Positions 18,397-27,209 of a DNA stretch of 64,000 bases are shown in pieces. Position 1 is the stretch's first letter, and the number at the start of each line of letters is the position of its first letter. Under the pieces are notes generated by a model that was not told the DNA's origin, did no database searches, and was given only the letters and a program-made list of their open reading frames with translations. The translations under genes were made by a program, and so were the position numbers. Origin of the DNA: Halobium salinum (lineage in GTDB: Archaea; Halobacteriota; Halobacteria; Halobacteriales; Haloferacaceae); assembly GCF_026586625.1 (NCBI RefSeq), contig NZ_JAODIW010000005.1:124001-188000 (forward strand), given 5' to 3'.

Positions 18397-19398
18397 CTAC
18401 TGGAACTCCGGCATCACCTCGTCGCTGAACAACTCCATCCCCCGGGTGTCCGGGAAGTCGAGGAACATCAGTTGGAGCTTCCCGAAGCCGAGGTCGCGAA
18501 TGTCGTCGATCTGTGCGGCGACCTGTTCGGGCGTGCCGATGAGCATGCTTCCTTTCTCCCGGGCGTCCTCGGCGTCGCGAAGCTGGTCGTCCATGTCGGA
18601 CTCCTCACCCCACGGGAGCGGGAATACCTCGTCGACGACCCGCTCGAGTTCGGCCTCGTCACGCCGAACGAGCACGTGGGCGAGCCAGGAACGCTCCACG
18701 TCCCCGGGATCCCGCCCTTCGTTCTCGAGATACTCGTCGAACTTCCGGACCTTGAACTCGATGGGCTTCCCCCGAGCGCGGGCGCTGATCTCGACGTTCC
18801 ACTCGTCGGCGTGGCGGGCGATGAGTCGGAGCATCCGCGGCCCGGCGCCACCGACGACGATGGGTGGGTGTGGGTCGCTGGTGGGTTTCGGGTTGTTGAG
18901 CGCCCCGTCGATGGTGTAGTGCTCGCCGTCGAAGGTCGGGTCGTCCTCGGTGAACATCGCCTTCACGACTCGAATCCCCTCCTCGAGCATCTCGATTCGG
19001 GTGTTCACGTCGGGGAACTCGTACCCGTAGGCCCGGTGTTCTTCCTCGTGCCAGCCGGCGCCGAGGCCGAGGCGGAGCCGTCCCTCCGAGAGCACGTCGA
19101 CAGTCGTCGCCATCTTCGCCAGCAGCGCCGGGTTCCGGTAGGTGACGGAGCCGACGAGCGGCCCGAGGTCGACGTCGTCGGTGCGCTCGGCCAACGCGCT
19201 CAACAGGGTCCACACCTCGTACTCCTCGGCCTTCGGGCCGAGCATGAAGTGGTCGGGCGCCCACAGCCCCTCTAACCCGGCGTCGACCGCCGCGTCCACG
19301 CCCGTCAGTATCGTCTCGCGTTCGAGCGTGTCGAGCATCGGTGTGTCGCGGTGGACGCCGGCGCCGGCGTAACACTGCACCATCCAGTCGAACTGCAT
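18397..19398 (-). CDS. LLM-class F420-dependent oxidoreductase
   Basis: The 333-residue TIM-barrel flavin/F420 enzyme has LWAPDHF (about 45-51), the GSVTYRNPALLAKMATTVD segment and GRLRLGLGAGWHEEEHRAYG, all standard for the luciferase-like superfamily, with GGAGPRMLR later on. In haloarchaea such enzymes typically use coenzyme F420 for hydride transfer, and several act as sugar or alcohol dehydrogenases. The ATG at 19396-19398 has GGTTAACC on the minus strand at about 19423-19430 as promoter. Its position inside the sugar cluster suggests, but does not prove, a sugar substrate. Confidence 0.82.
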   Translation of the reverse strand: MQFDWMVQCYAGAGVHRDTPMLDTLERETILTGVDAAVDAGLEGLWAPDHFMLGPKAEEYEVWTLLSALAERTDDVDLGPLVGSVTYRNPALLAKMATTVDVLSEGRLRLGLGAGWHEEEHRAYGYEFPDVNTRIEMLEEGIRVVKAMFTEDDPTFDGEHYTIDGALNNPKPTSDPHPPIVVGGAGPRMLRLIARHADEWNVEISARARGKPIEFKVRKFDEYLENEGRDPGDVERSWLAHVLVRRDEAELERVVDEVFPLPWGEESDMDDQLRDAEDAREKGSMLIGTPEQVAAQIDDIRDLGFGKLQLMFLDFPDTRGMELFSDEVMPEFQ

Positions 19399-19524
19399 AC
19401 TCGTGGTCGGGTGACTGGCCGGTTAACCGTTGGGGAGGGCGCAAACCCGCGGTCTCCTCCCTCTCCCGGTCGGCCCCGGTCGACGCGAATCCGTCCGGGA
19501 CTGTCCGGGGCCCAGCCCGACGCC

Positions 19525-20313
19525 TCAGAGCCCGCTGTGGGCGAGCCACCCGCCGTCGACCGGGAGGTTCGCCCCGGTGACGAACCCAGCCTCGTCGCTG
19601 GCGAGGAACACCGCGGCGTCGCCGACGTCCTCGGGCGTGCCGAACCGGGGGACGAGCGTCTGCTCGCGCGACTTCTCGACGTCCTCGTCGGTGTTGATGT
19701 CCTGGAGCGGCGTCTCGATGTACCCGGGGTTGATGCAGTTCACCCGGACGCCGTCGTCGCCGAGTTCCATGGCCAGGTCCCGCGTCATGTTGACGACCCC
19801 GCCCTTCGCGGCGGCGTACGGCGGGCCGCCGCCGCCCTCGAACCCGCGGACGGAGCCGACGTTGACGATCTGTCCCCCGCTCTCCACGAGGTGCGGAATC
19901 GCGTACTTCGCGCAGTAGAACGCCCCGCTGAGGTCGACGGCGATCGACCGCTCCCACTCCTCGAGCGTCGTCGTCTGGGAGTCACCCTCTATCTGGATGC
20001 CCGCGTTGTTGACGAGTACGTCGACGCCGCCGTACGCTTCGACGGTCGCCTCGACCATCGTCTCGACGCTCTCGGGGTCGCCCACGTCGGTCTCGACGAA
20101 CGTCGCGTCGCCGTCGGTCTCCGACGCGACGAGTTCGTCCGTGGGTCTCGTCACGTCGGTGTCGTAGCGCTCGCCCTGCTTCGGCTCCCGGCGGACGTCC
20201 GCGACGACGACGGTCGCCCCTTCCTCGCCGAACCGTCGCGCGATGCCACGTCCGATACCACTCGCCGCGCCGGTCACGATAACCGTCCGGTCCGCGTGTC
20301 TGCCGGCTGCCAT
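19525..20313 (-). CDS. Short-chain dehydrogenase/reductase
   Basis: A 262-residue classical SDR: TGAASGIGRG nucleotide-binding motif (about 15-24), NNAG near residue 94, a catalytic Ser in NVGSVRG, Y-x3-K in YAAAKGG, and the C-terminal PEDVGDAAVFLAS. It oxidises or reduces a hydroxyl with NAD(P). In haloarchaeal rhamnose and pentose routes SDRs do the first sugar oxidation or the dehydrogenation of keto-deoxy acids. A TATA-like CGTTAAGTC lies on the minus strand at about 20336-20344. Substrate unknown. Confidence 0.85.
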   Translation of the reverse strand: MAAGRHADRTVIVTGAASGIGRGIARRFGEEGATVVVADVRREPKQGERYDTDVTRPTDELVASETDGDATFVETDVGDPESVETMVEATVEAYGGVDVLVNNAGIQIEGDSQTTTLEEWERSIAVDLSGAFYCAKYAIPHLVESGGQIVNVGSVRGFEGGGGPPYAAAKGGVVNMTRDLAMELGDDGVRVNCINPGYIETPLQDINTDEDVEKSREQTLVPRFGTPEDVGDAAVFLASDEAGFVTGANLPVDGGWLAHSGL

Positions 20314-20373
20314 GGTCCCGACTCGGCGGCCACCGACTTAACGCTGTGTCGGCGCGGGCGCCGAGCGTGACAC

Positions 20374-21693
20374 TCAGCCCTCGAACCCGAACGCGAAGTC
20401 GCCGTCGCCGTCGAACGCCATCTCCCGACGCTCCCCCACCTCGACGTCGTCGCGCTGCGCCAGTTCGTCGGCGACGGGCTCGGAGACGTACAGTTCGTCC
20501 GGGTGGAGCGTACTCCGGATGTACCCGATGCGGAGGTCCTCGGGGTCGCGAACGCCCGTAATCGAGTACGCGAGCAGCAGCGCGGTCCGGTCGCTCGGCG
20601 AGACGATAGGGACGAACGCGCGGGAGGGCTCGCCGCTCGTCACGGCGTTCACGTAGGTGTCCGAGAGGTTCAGCTGGGCGACGAGGTCCTCGTGGACGAA
20701 GTCGGCGAGCCCCATCCCGATGCCGTTGCCGTGGGAGGCGTCGGTGACGTCCCGGACGTAGATGCGCGTGATGTCGGGCAGGGCTGGCTCCTCCTCGTCG
20801 AGGAACTGGTAGCGACCGACGACGTTGGTGTCCATCCCGGTGCCGGAGACGTCCTTCCCGATCTCGTCGACGACCAGCAGGTCGAGGTGGTCGACCGGAA
20901 GTTCGCCGAACAGCTCCTTCGAGCGCGCGAGCAGTTCGGGCTCGCGGTCGGGAATCTCCCCGACCGGGACGCCCTCGACGAGCGCGGCGCGGTCGTTCGC
21001 GTTCTCGACGAGGGCGATGCCGCCGACGACGGGGGCGTGCTCGAAGATGGCGTCGGCGCGCTCCTGAATCACGGTGTCGAGGCCGCGGGAGATGGCGGCG
21101 TTGTGCATCTCCTCGGCGCCGCGCTGCTTGCCGAGGCCGACGACGGTCATCTTCGTCAGCCCGGACTCCACCTCGTTGCGGAAGTCGGTGTGGAGCTTCA
21201 CGCGGTTGGCGACGAGCACGGCGTCGGCCTCAAGCGCGACCGTCGACACCGGAATCGGACGCCCCTCGGGGTCGTCGGCGACGGACTCGACGGCCATCGA
21301 GTCGCGTATCTCACAGCCCAGCCGTTCCTCGGTGATGCCGTACTCCTCGAGGACACCACGCTGGCCCTCGGGCGTCGCGCCGCCGTGGCTCCCCATCGCC
21401 GGCATGACGAACGGCTTCAGGCCGCGCTCGGAGAGCTCGGCGACGGCCGCCTCGACGAGTTCGGGCATGTCGTGGATGCCGCGGCTGCCGGCCGTGACGG
21501 CCACTTCGGCGCCCTCGTCGAGGTCCGAGAGGGCGGGAATCTCCGCGACCGCGTCGCGCGTCGCCGCGGAGACGTCGTCGACTCGCGGCGGGTCGCGGTG
21601 GCGCTCGGCGTGGGCGAGGCGCGGGAAGTCGTCGATGCCGACGTCGTTGACGTCCGCGAGCGTCTCGGCGTCGGGTACGTCGAGTTCGACCAT
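20374..21693 (-). CDS. LarA-like (DUF2088) protein, lactate racemase superfamily
   Basis: The 439-residue protein has the DUF2088 N-terminal domain (TAGSRGIHDMPELVEAAV near residues 66-83; AMGSHGGATPEGQRGVLE near 99-116) and the NRVKLHTDFRNEVESGLTKM segment where LarA-type proteins hold active-site residues. LarA is a nickel-pincer lactate racemase; relatives epimerise other 2-hydroxy acids. This branch also carries IGKDVSGTGMDTN and SHGNGIGMGLADF, seen in a widespread uncharacterised LarA subgroup. No LarB, LarC or LarE genes are in the window. It is divergent from the KARI-like gene at 21845. The start uses the ATG at 21691-21693. Confidence 0.7.
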   Translation of the reverse strand: MVELDVPDAETLADVNDVGIDDFPRLAHAERHRDPPRVDDVSAATRDAVAEIPALSDLDEGAEVAVTAGSRGIHDMPELVEAAVAELSERGLKPFVMPAMGSHGGATPEGQRGVLEEYGITEERLGCEIRDSMAVESVADDPEGRPIPVSTVALEADAVLVANRVKLHTDFRNEVESGLTKMTVVGLGKQRGAEEMHNAAISRGLDTVIQERADAIFEHAPVVGGIALVENANDRAALVEGVPVGEIPDREPELLARSKELFGELPVDHLDLLVVDEIGKDVSGTGMDTNVVGRYQFLDEEEPALPDITRIYVRDVTDASHGNGIGMGLADFVHEDLVAQLNLSDTYVNAVTSGEPSRAFVPIVSPSDRTALLLAYSITGVRDPEDLRIGYIRSTLHPDELYVSEPVADELAQRDDVEVGERREMAFDGDGDFAFGFEG

Positions 21694-21844
21694 GAGAGTG
21701 GGTCGCAGGCGCGGCCGCTTAGTTCTGTCTCCGGCAGCGTGTCTCGCCTCCCTGGTCCGGCCCGCCCGAGCGAGCGCACGGTGAGTCTTGCCGAACCGGG
21801 CCGAGTCGAGCAAACGCTTAGTCGGTCGCCGTACATCGTCGGGC

Positions 21845-22882
21845 ATGGAGCCGACGGACGACAGCGAAGACAGCGACGCGGCCGAGACGACGGCGACCGT
21901 CTACCACGAGAGCGACGCGAGCCTGGACCCGCTGGACGGCAGGACGATAGCCGTCCTCGGCTACGGGAACCAGGGCCGCTCACAGGCGCTGAACATGCGC
22001 GACGAGGGGCTCGACGTCGTGGTCGGGAACCGCGCGGACGACTCCCGGGAGCGGGCTCGTGAGGACGGGTTCGACGCCTACCCCATGGCCGAGGCGACGG
22101 CCCGGGCGGACATCGTGCTCTTTCTCGTCCCCGACGAGGTCCAGCCCGAGGTGTACGAACGGACGGTCGGACCGAATCTCGACGCCGGCGACACGCTCGT
22201 GTTCGCCTCCGGCTACAACGTCACGTACGACTACATCGAGGTCGACCCCGCGGTCGACGTCGTGCTGGTCGCCCCGCGCATGATCGGGGCGGTCGTCCGC
22301 GAACTGTACGAGGAGGGCCGGGGCGCCCCCGCGCTGCTTGCCGTCCACCGGGACGCCACGGGCGAGGCGAAAGCCCGGGCGCTCGCGATTGCGGCCGGAA
22401 TCGGGAGCATGCGTTCGGGCGTCGTCGAGACCGACTTCGAGACGGAGACGCGCACGGACCTCCTGAGCGAGCAGGGGCTCTTTCCGGTGTTCGCCGCCGC
22501 ACTGCTCGCCCGTTTCGAAGTGGAGTCCGAGGCGGGCGTCCCGCCCGAGGTGACGCTGCTCGAGTCGTACCTCTCCCGCGAGATGGCCCACATCTTCGAG
22601 AAGTGCGCGACCGAGGGGCTGATCGGACAGATGGACCTCCACTCGCGGACGAGCCAGTACGGCCAGTTACTCGGGCTGGAGGCGTTCGACCGCGAGCCGA
22701 TTCGCGAGTTCATGCGCGAGCGACTCGAAGCCATCGACTCCGGGGCGTTCGCCGAGGAGTGGACCAGAGAGCAGGAGTCCGAGGACTCCCGTCTGGAACG
22801 CCTCCGCCGGCGGTACGAGGGGAGCGAGTTCGTCGAGACCGAGCAGGCGACGCTCGACGCGTTCGGGCTCCGGGAGACGTAA
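21845..22882 (+). CDS. Ketol-acid reductoisomerase (IlvC)-like protein, divergent paralogue
   Basis: A 345-residue protein with the KARI N-terminal Rossmann motif (AVLGYGNQGRSQALN), LLPDEVQP-like FLVPDEVQPEVYE, VAPRMIGAVVR and RGAPALLAVH, then the knotted all-alpha domain with FETETRTDLLSEQ, which keeps the magnesium-binding Asp and Glu. The usual SISNTAEYG is replaced by HSRTSQYG, so the substrate pocket has changed. Authentic IlvC makes dihydroxy acids for branched amino acids; here, with no ilvBHD genes nearby and amid sugar-acid genes, a related isomeroreductase reaction on a sugar acid seems likelier (inference). The ATG at 21845 follows a TATA-like CGCTTAGTC at about 21815-21823. Confidence 0.75.
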   Translation: MEPTDDSEDSDAAETTATVYHESDASLDPLDGRTIAVLGYGNQGRSQALNMRDEGLDVVVGNRADDSRERAREDGFDAYPMAEATARADIVLFLVPDEVQPEVYERTVGPNLDAGDTLVFASGYNVTYDYIEVDPAVDVVLVAPRMIGAVVRELYEEGRGAPALLAVHRDATGEAKARALAIAAGIGSMRSGVVETDFETETRTDLLSEQGLFPVFAAALLARFEVESEAGVPPEVTLLESYLSREMAHIFEKCATEGLIGQMDLHSRTSQYGQLLGLEAFDREPIREFMRERLEAIDSGAFAEEWTREQESEDSRLERLRRRYEGSEFVETEQATLDAFGLRET

Positions 22883-22928
22883 CGCGGCTCGACGTCGACG
22901 CCGTATGTGACCGTGAACGTGGGGTCGA

Positions 22929-22954
22929 GTGCACGTGCACGTAGAGTGCACGTG
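22929..22954. promoter_or_regulatory. GTGCACGTGCAC palindrome plus half-repeat, possible operator
   Basis: A perfect 12-bp palindrome GTGCACGTGCAC spans 22929-22940, and GTGCACGTG recurs at 22946-22954. The site lies just after the KARI-like gene and about 85 bp before the small ORF at 23025. It resembles a protein-binding site by symmetry only; no regulator is assigned. Confidence 0.3.
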
Positions 22955-23024
22955 GGATGCGAGTGTGGATGACAGCCACACGAACTATGGGCGAGGCGGC
23001 CGTCGGACCGACGGAGGGTTCACG

Positions 23025-23237
23025 ATGGACATCACCGACACGAACGATATCGAGTTGTCGCGGGGCGAGGCGCAGACGGTCGTCGCGGCGCTGGCGGAGT
23101 ACGAGACCACCGCCCAGGGGACCGAGGAGGAGTCGGTCGTCTCAATTCGACGCCGCTTCGAGGAGGAGTACGACCTCGGCGGCGGGGACGACGGGGACGG
23201 CGACGACGGGACGCCGACGTCGTCGCGCCCGACCTGA
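23025..23237 (+). CDS. Small acidic hypothetical protein
   Basis: A 70-residue ORF starting MDITDTNDIELSRGEAQ. It contains a helical, Ala/Glu-rich middle (QTVVAALAEYE) and a basic patch (SIRRRFEEEYDL), then a glycine/aspartate-rich disordered tail. The codon usage and acidity are like real haloarchaeal proteins, and the frame is open from an upstream ATG at 22929, which I judge less likely. I do not recognise the family. It ends at the first of two GAGGCGAGTCACGA direct repeats. Confidence 0.45.
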   Translation: MDITDTNDIELSRGEAQTVVAALAEYETTAQGTEEESVVSIRRRFEEEYDLGGGDDGDGDDGTPTSSRPT

Positions 23238-23271
23238 GGCGAGTCACGAGTACCCCGAGGCGAGTCACGAC
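23237..23271. repeat. 14-bp direct repeat pair, 21 bp apart
   Basis: GAGGCGAGTCACGA occurs at 23237-23250 and exactly again at 23258-23271, a spacing of 21 bp, which puts both on one face of the helix. The pair lies about 135 bp upstream of the class II aldolase operon and could be a regulator site, or merely a local duplication. Confidence 0.35.
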
Positions 23272-23368
23272 CAACTCGAACCGAGTCGGGGCCACCGCCA
23301 CGGTCGTTGCCGGCGGCGCCCACCGCGGGCGTCTCGCCGGTCCGACCCCACGACGACCCCGTACCGTT

Positions 23369-23406
23369 CCGATAGAATTAATCGGCGGTGTTCGGTCAGG
23401 TAGCGT
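23369..23406 (+). promoter_or_regulatory. Promoter of the aldolase-kinase-dehydrogenase operon with inverted repeat around the TATA box
   Basis: AGAATTA at 23374-23380 is a TATA-like element 26-33 bp before the ATG at 23407. It is enclosed by the inverted arms CCGAT (23369-23373) and ATCGG (23381-23385), so a repressor bound here would block TBP. The symmetry is short (5 bp arms) and may be chance. Confidence 0.4.
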
Positions 23407-24420
23407 ATGTCACACCACGCGGGTGTCGATCTCCGGGGGCTGTACGAGCGGGCCCGGGAGGGCGGCTACGGATTCTTCGCCAGCAACGTCACCCACTTCG
23501 ACGTGCTCGTCGGCCTGCTCCGGGGGAGCGACCGCGCCGACTCGGACCTCGTCGTTCAGCTCGGACGCGAGGAGGCGGCGTTCTTCGGCGACGGCGACCC
23601 GGCGGTCGGAATCCGCGTCTTCGGCGGCTGTCTCGACGCCTTCGCGGCGCGCTTCGACGTCGAAGTCTTCTGCAACGTCGACCACGTCCACCTCCCCGAG
23701 GACGACGACTTCCTGACGGCGTGTCTCGACTCGGGCGTCCCCGACTCGGTGATGGTCGACGCCTCCGCCGAGCCGTTCGAGCGCAACGTCGAACTCACCC
23801 GGGAGGCCGTCGAGCGCGCCGACGAGGCGGTGCTCGTCGAGGCCGAGTTGGGCCGCATCGCCGGCGTCGAGGGGAGCACGGAGACGCCGGACGACGAGGC
23901 GTTCTACACCGACCCGGACGACGCCGTCGAGTTCGTCGAGCGGACGGGCTGTGACCTCCTCGCGGTGTCGGTCGGCACCCAGCACGGCGTCGCCTCCGGG
24001 CGCGACCTCGACGTTCGGCCGGACATCGCGGCCGACATCGGGCGGGCGCTCGCCGACGCCGGGGTGGACGCGTTTCTCGTCGTCCACGGCGCCTCGGGGC
24101 TCGCGGACGAGCAGTTGGCGGCGCTCCTCGACGCGGGCGTCGTCAAGTTCAACAAGAACACCCGGTACCAGTACGAGTACGCGCGGACCGCCGCGGACTT
24201 CTATCACGAACACGCCGACGCGGTCCGACCCCCCGACGGCGTCGCCGACGACCGGGCGAGCTTCTTCGCCGGCAGCGACTGGGCGCCTGACAAGACGTAC
24301 TTCCACCCGCACGTCGTCTCGAACGCGGCCCGGGACCGAATCGCCGACGTGATGACCGGGCTGTGCGAACTCACCGGGAGCGCCGGCGAGTCGCTTCGGT
24401 CGAACCGAGCGAACCGATGA
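23407..24420 (+). CDS. Class II (ketose-bisphosphate type) aldolase
   Basis: A 337-residue class II aldolase. The zinc site is shown by NVDHVHLP (about 95-102), GTQHGVAS (near 188) and VVHGASGL (near 219), and KFNKNT carries the substrate-binding Asn. The standard FbaA/GatY/KbaY fold is complete, but spacing differs from housekeeping FBP aldolase. Its stop codon overlaps the next ATG (ATGA), so it is translationally coupled to the FGGY kinase, which suggests it cleaves the phosphorylated product of that kinase to dihydroxyacetone phosphate plus a smaller aldehyde or ketone. Confidence 0.82.
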   Translation: MSHHAGVDLRGLYERAREGGYGFFASNVTHFDVLVGLLRGSDRADSDLVVQLGREEAAFFGDGDPAVGIRVFGGCLDAFAARFDVEVFCNVDHVHLPEDDDFLTACLDSGVPDSVMVDASAEPFERNVELTREAVERADEAVLVEAELGRIAGVEGSTETPDDEAFYTDPDDAVEFVERTGCDLLAVSVGTQHGVASGRDLDVRPDIAADIGRALADAGVDAFLVVHGASGLADEQLAALLDAGVVKFNKNTRYQYEYARTAADFYHEHADAVRPPDGVADDRASFFAGSDWAPDKTYFHPHVVSNAARDRIADVMTGLCELTGSAGESLRSNRANR

Positions 24421-25961
24421 CGGGCGACGTGCTCGTCGGCATCGACGCCGGACTCACCAACGTCACGGTGGCCGCTTACGACACCGATGGGACCGAACTC
24501 GCGGCCGCGTCGCGGTCGACGCCGGGGTCGAATCCCGCCACGGAACCCGACGGGACGGCCGGCGAGTCGGCCGACCGCGAGGAGCAGGACCACGACCGCC
24601 TGTGGGCGGTCGTCGCGGAGACCGTCGCGGCGGTCGTCGGGAGCGACGACGTTCCGACCGACGCGGTCGCCGGCGTCGGCGTCGCCGGCCACGGTCACGG
24701 TCTCTACGGGGTGGACGCGGCGGGCGAGCCGGTCTGTGGAATCAAGTCCACCGATAGCCGGGCGCTCGACGCCCTCGACGAACACTGTACCGAGGTGGGC
24801 CGCGAGCGCGCCGTCGACCGCCTCGGCTGGGAGCCGTTCGGGGCAGACCCGCTGAGCCTCCTCGTGTGGCTTCGGGCCAACGAGCCGGCGACGTACGACC
24901 GCCTCGACACGCTCCTGTTCTGCAAGGACGTGCTGACCCACCGCCTCACCGGCGAACGTGGCACGGACCCGACCGAGGGGAGCGTCTTCTACGGTCCCGA
25001 CGCCGAGTACGACCGGGAGGCGTTCGACGCGCTCGGCGTCGAGGCGGCGTTCGACGCGTTGCCGCCGGTCGTCCCCAGCACCGAGTCCTGCGGGGCGGTG
25101 ACGGCCGAGGCCGCGGCCGACACCGGGCTCCCCGAGGGGACCCCCGTCGCCGCCGGGCTACAGGACGTCGGCGCCTGCACCTTCGGCGCGGGACTCGTCG
25201 AGCCGGGCGACGGGCTCGCCATCCTCGGGACGTGGGGCCAGAGCGTCGCGGTGCTCGACTCGCCGGCCGACGGCGAGGGCGGCCTCCCCCGTCGATACCT
25301 CGACGGCTGGTACCGGTATCGGGGAATCAGGGCGGGGGCGGCCTGCGTCGACTGGTTCGTCGAGCAGTGCGGCGGCGACTGGCGTCGGGAGGCAAAGAAG
25401 CGCGACGTCGACCCCTACGAGGTGTACGAGGAAGCGGTCGCCGGGGTCGACCCGGGCGCGGAGGGGCTCGTCTTCCACCCGTTTCTGCAGGGGTCGACGG
25501 ACGCCCCGAACAGCGCCGGCGGGTTCTACGGGCTCCGGCTCTCGCACACGAGCGCGCACATGCTGCGAGCCATCTACGAGGGGGTCGCCATCACCCAAGC
25601 GGGTGCGCTCGACACCCTCGCACCCGATATCGGGACGATTCGACTGACCGGCGGGGGCGCACAGAGCGACGCCTGGTCGGGACTGTTCGCCGACGTCGCC
25701 GACACCCCGGTGACGGTCCCGGACGCGCGTGAGACCGGCGCGCTCGGGGCGGCGCTGTGCGGGGGAACGGCCGCGGGCGTCTACCCGGACGCGGCGACGG
25801 CGGTCGAGCGGGCGGTCGGGACCGCCCGGTCGTACGAGCCGAACCCGGCGGCGGCCGCCGCCTACCGACGCGTCTCCGAAGCGTTCGACCAGGCCGCCGA
25901 CGGGATGGAAGCCCCCTGGGAAACGCTCAAGGCGTTCAGGCGGGAGGGTCGAAGCGGATGA
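24417..25961 (+). CDS. FGGY-family carbohydrate kinase
   Basis: The 514-residue kinase opens with VGIDAGLTNVTVAAYD, the phosphate-1 ATPase motif of the FGGY family, has GVAGHGHGLYGVD and a late LTGGGAQSDAWSGLFADV with the adenosine motif. Family members phosphorylate ketoses such as xylulose, ribulose, fuculose or apulose. A low-complexity acidic insert (residues 38-60) is likely surface. The gene overlaps its neighbours by 4 bp on both sides (ATGA at 24417 and at 25958). Which ketose is used cannot be read from sequence. Confidence 0.85.
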   Translation: MTGDVLVGIDAGLTNVTVAAYDTDGTELAAASRSTPGSNPATEPDGTAGESADREEQDHDRLWAVVAETVAAVVGSDDVPTDAVAGVGVAGHGHGLYGVDAAGEPVCGIKSTDSRALDALDEHCTEVGRERAVDRLGWEPFGADPLSLLVWLRANEPATYDRLDTLLFCKDVLTHRLTGERGTDPTEGSVFYGPDAEYDREAFDALGVEAAFDALPPVVPSTESCGAVTAEAAADTGLPEGTPVAAGLQDVGACTFGAGLVEPGDGLAILGTWGQSVAVLDSPADGEGGLPRRYLDGWYRYRGIRAGAACVDWFVEQCGGDWRREAKKRDVDPYEVYEEAVAGVDPGAEGLVFHPFLQGSTDAPNSAGGFYGLRLSHTSAHMLRAIYEGVAITQAGALDTLAPDIGTIRLTGGGAQSDAWSGLFADVADTPVTVPDARETGALGAALCGGTAAGVYPDAATAVERAVGTARSYEPNPAAAAAYRRVSEAFDQAADGMEAPWETLKAFRREGRSG

Positions 25962-26989
25962 AGGTACTACTCTGCGGGGACCCACAACAGCCGAGCGAGT
26001 ACATGTACGAGGCGCTTGGGCGGCTCGAGGAGCGGGGCGTGACGTTCGACCGGATGGACTGGATGGGCGACGCCTCGCCCGCCGAGTTCCGGAACGTGAC
26101 GATGGACATGGAGTCGGCCGGACCGGGGAGCTACGACACCGACGCCATCGCCGCGAAGCTCGACGGGGCCGACGCGCTGGTCGTCCACAAGGCGCCCGTC
26201 TCCCGGGAGCTCATCGAGGGGGCGGACTCGCTCGAAGTCGTCGCCGCCGCCCGCGGCGGCACCGAGAACGTCGACGTCGAGGCCGCCGCGGACAACGGCG
26301 TCACCGTACTCCACGCGCCGGGACGCAACCGCGACGCCGTCGCCGACTACGCCGTCTCGATGCTGCTCTCGCGGCTGCGGGAGATTCCGTTCAACCACGC
26401 GGAGCTCTCCTCGGGGGAGTGGAGCCAGGTGTTCGACCCCGACCGGCTCCCGCCGGACGTCCGGACGACGACGGTCGGAATCGTCGGCTTCGGCCACATC
26501 GGGCGGGGGGTCGCCCGCCGGCTCGCCGGGTTCGAGCCCGAGATTCTGGCGTACGACCCGTTCGTCGACGACGAGGATGTCCGCGAACTGGGCCCGGAGC
26601 CGGCCGACCTGGAGACCCTGCTGGCGGAGTCCGACGCCGTGACGCTCCACGTTCGCCTCTCGAGCGACACGGAGGGGATGATGGGCCGCGAGGAGTTCGA
26701 GCGGATGAAACCCTCGGCGTACCTGATCAACACCGCCCGGGGCGGCCTCGTCGACGAGGCGGCCCTGGTCGAGGCGCTCGAGGACGGCGAGCTCGGCGGC
26801 GCGGCGCTGGACGTGTTCCGGGAGGAGCCGCTGCCCGCGGACCACCCGCTGTTCGACCGCGACGAGGTCGTCCTGACCCCGCACGTCGCCGGGTCGACCC
26901 GGGACGCGGTGCTCGGCGGGCCCCGCATCATCGCCGCCCAACTCGACGACTACATCGACGGCGAGACGCCCGAACACGTCGTCGGGTGA
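25958..26989 (+). CDS. D-isomer-specific 2-hydroxyacid dehydrogenase family protein
   Basis: A 343-residue two-domain dehydrogenase: the Rossmann motif GIVGFGHIGRGVARRL (about 170-185), the RGG arginine in INTARGGLVDE, and a late TPHVAGST with the catalytic histidine. The closest recognisable types are phosphoglycerate-, glyoxylate- and erythronate-like dehydrogenases. It is the third gene of the ATGA-coupled trio with aldolase and kinase and could oxidise or reduce the hydroxy acid formed there. Direction and substrate are inferred. Confidence 0.83.
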   Translation: MKVLLCGDPQQPSEYMYEALGRLEERGVTFDRMDWMGDASPAEFRNVTMDMESAGPGSYDTDAIAAKLDGADALVVHKAPVSRELIEGADSLEVVAAARGGTENVDVEAAADNGVTVLHAPGRNRDAVADYAVSMLLSRLREIPFNHAELSSGEWSQVFDPDRLPPDVRTTTVGIVGFGHIGRGVARRLAGFEPEILAYDPFVDDEDVRELGPEPADLETLLAESDAVTLHVRLSSDTEGMMGREEFERMKPSAYLINTARGGLVDEAALVEALEDGELGGAALDVFREEPLPADHPLFDRDEVVLTPHVAGSTRDAVLGGPRIIAAQLDDYIDGETPEHVVG

Positions 26990-27209
26990 CGCCTCCGGTC
27001 GGTCGAGAGGAGGAAGAAGAACAGAAGAGGAGACGGCCGAGGCCCGGAGCAGCGAGAGCCCCGCTTCCGGCGGGATAGCCGTTTCGAGCGTCTCGGTACA
27101 CCGTCCGGTCGTCAGCCCTTCGACCCGTCGGGGGCGCCTCGACTACGGGAACCGCGAAATTCTCGGTGAAGAGTAGAGTCTAATAGTTGGCTCAGAGAGC
27201 GACTATCGT

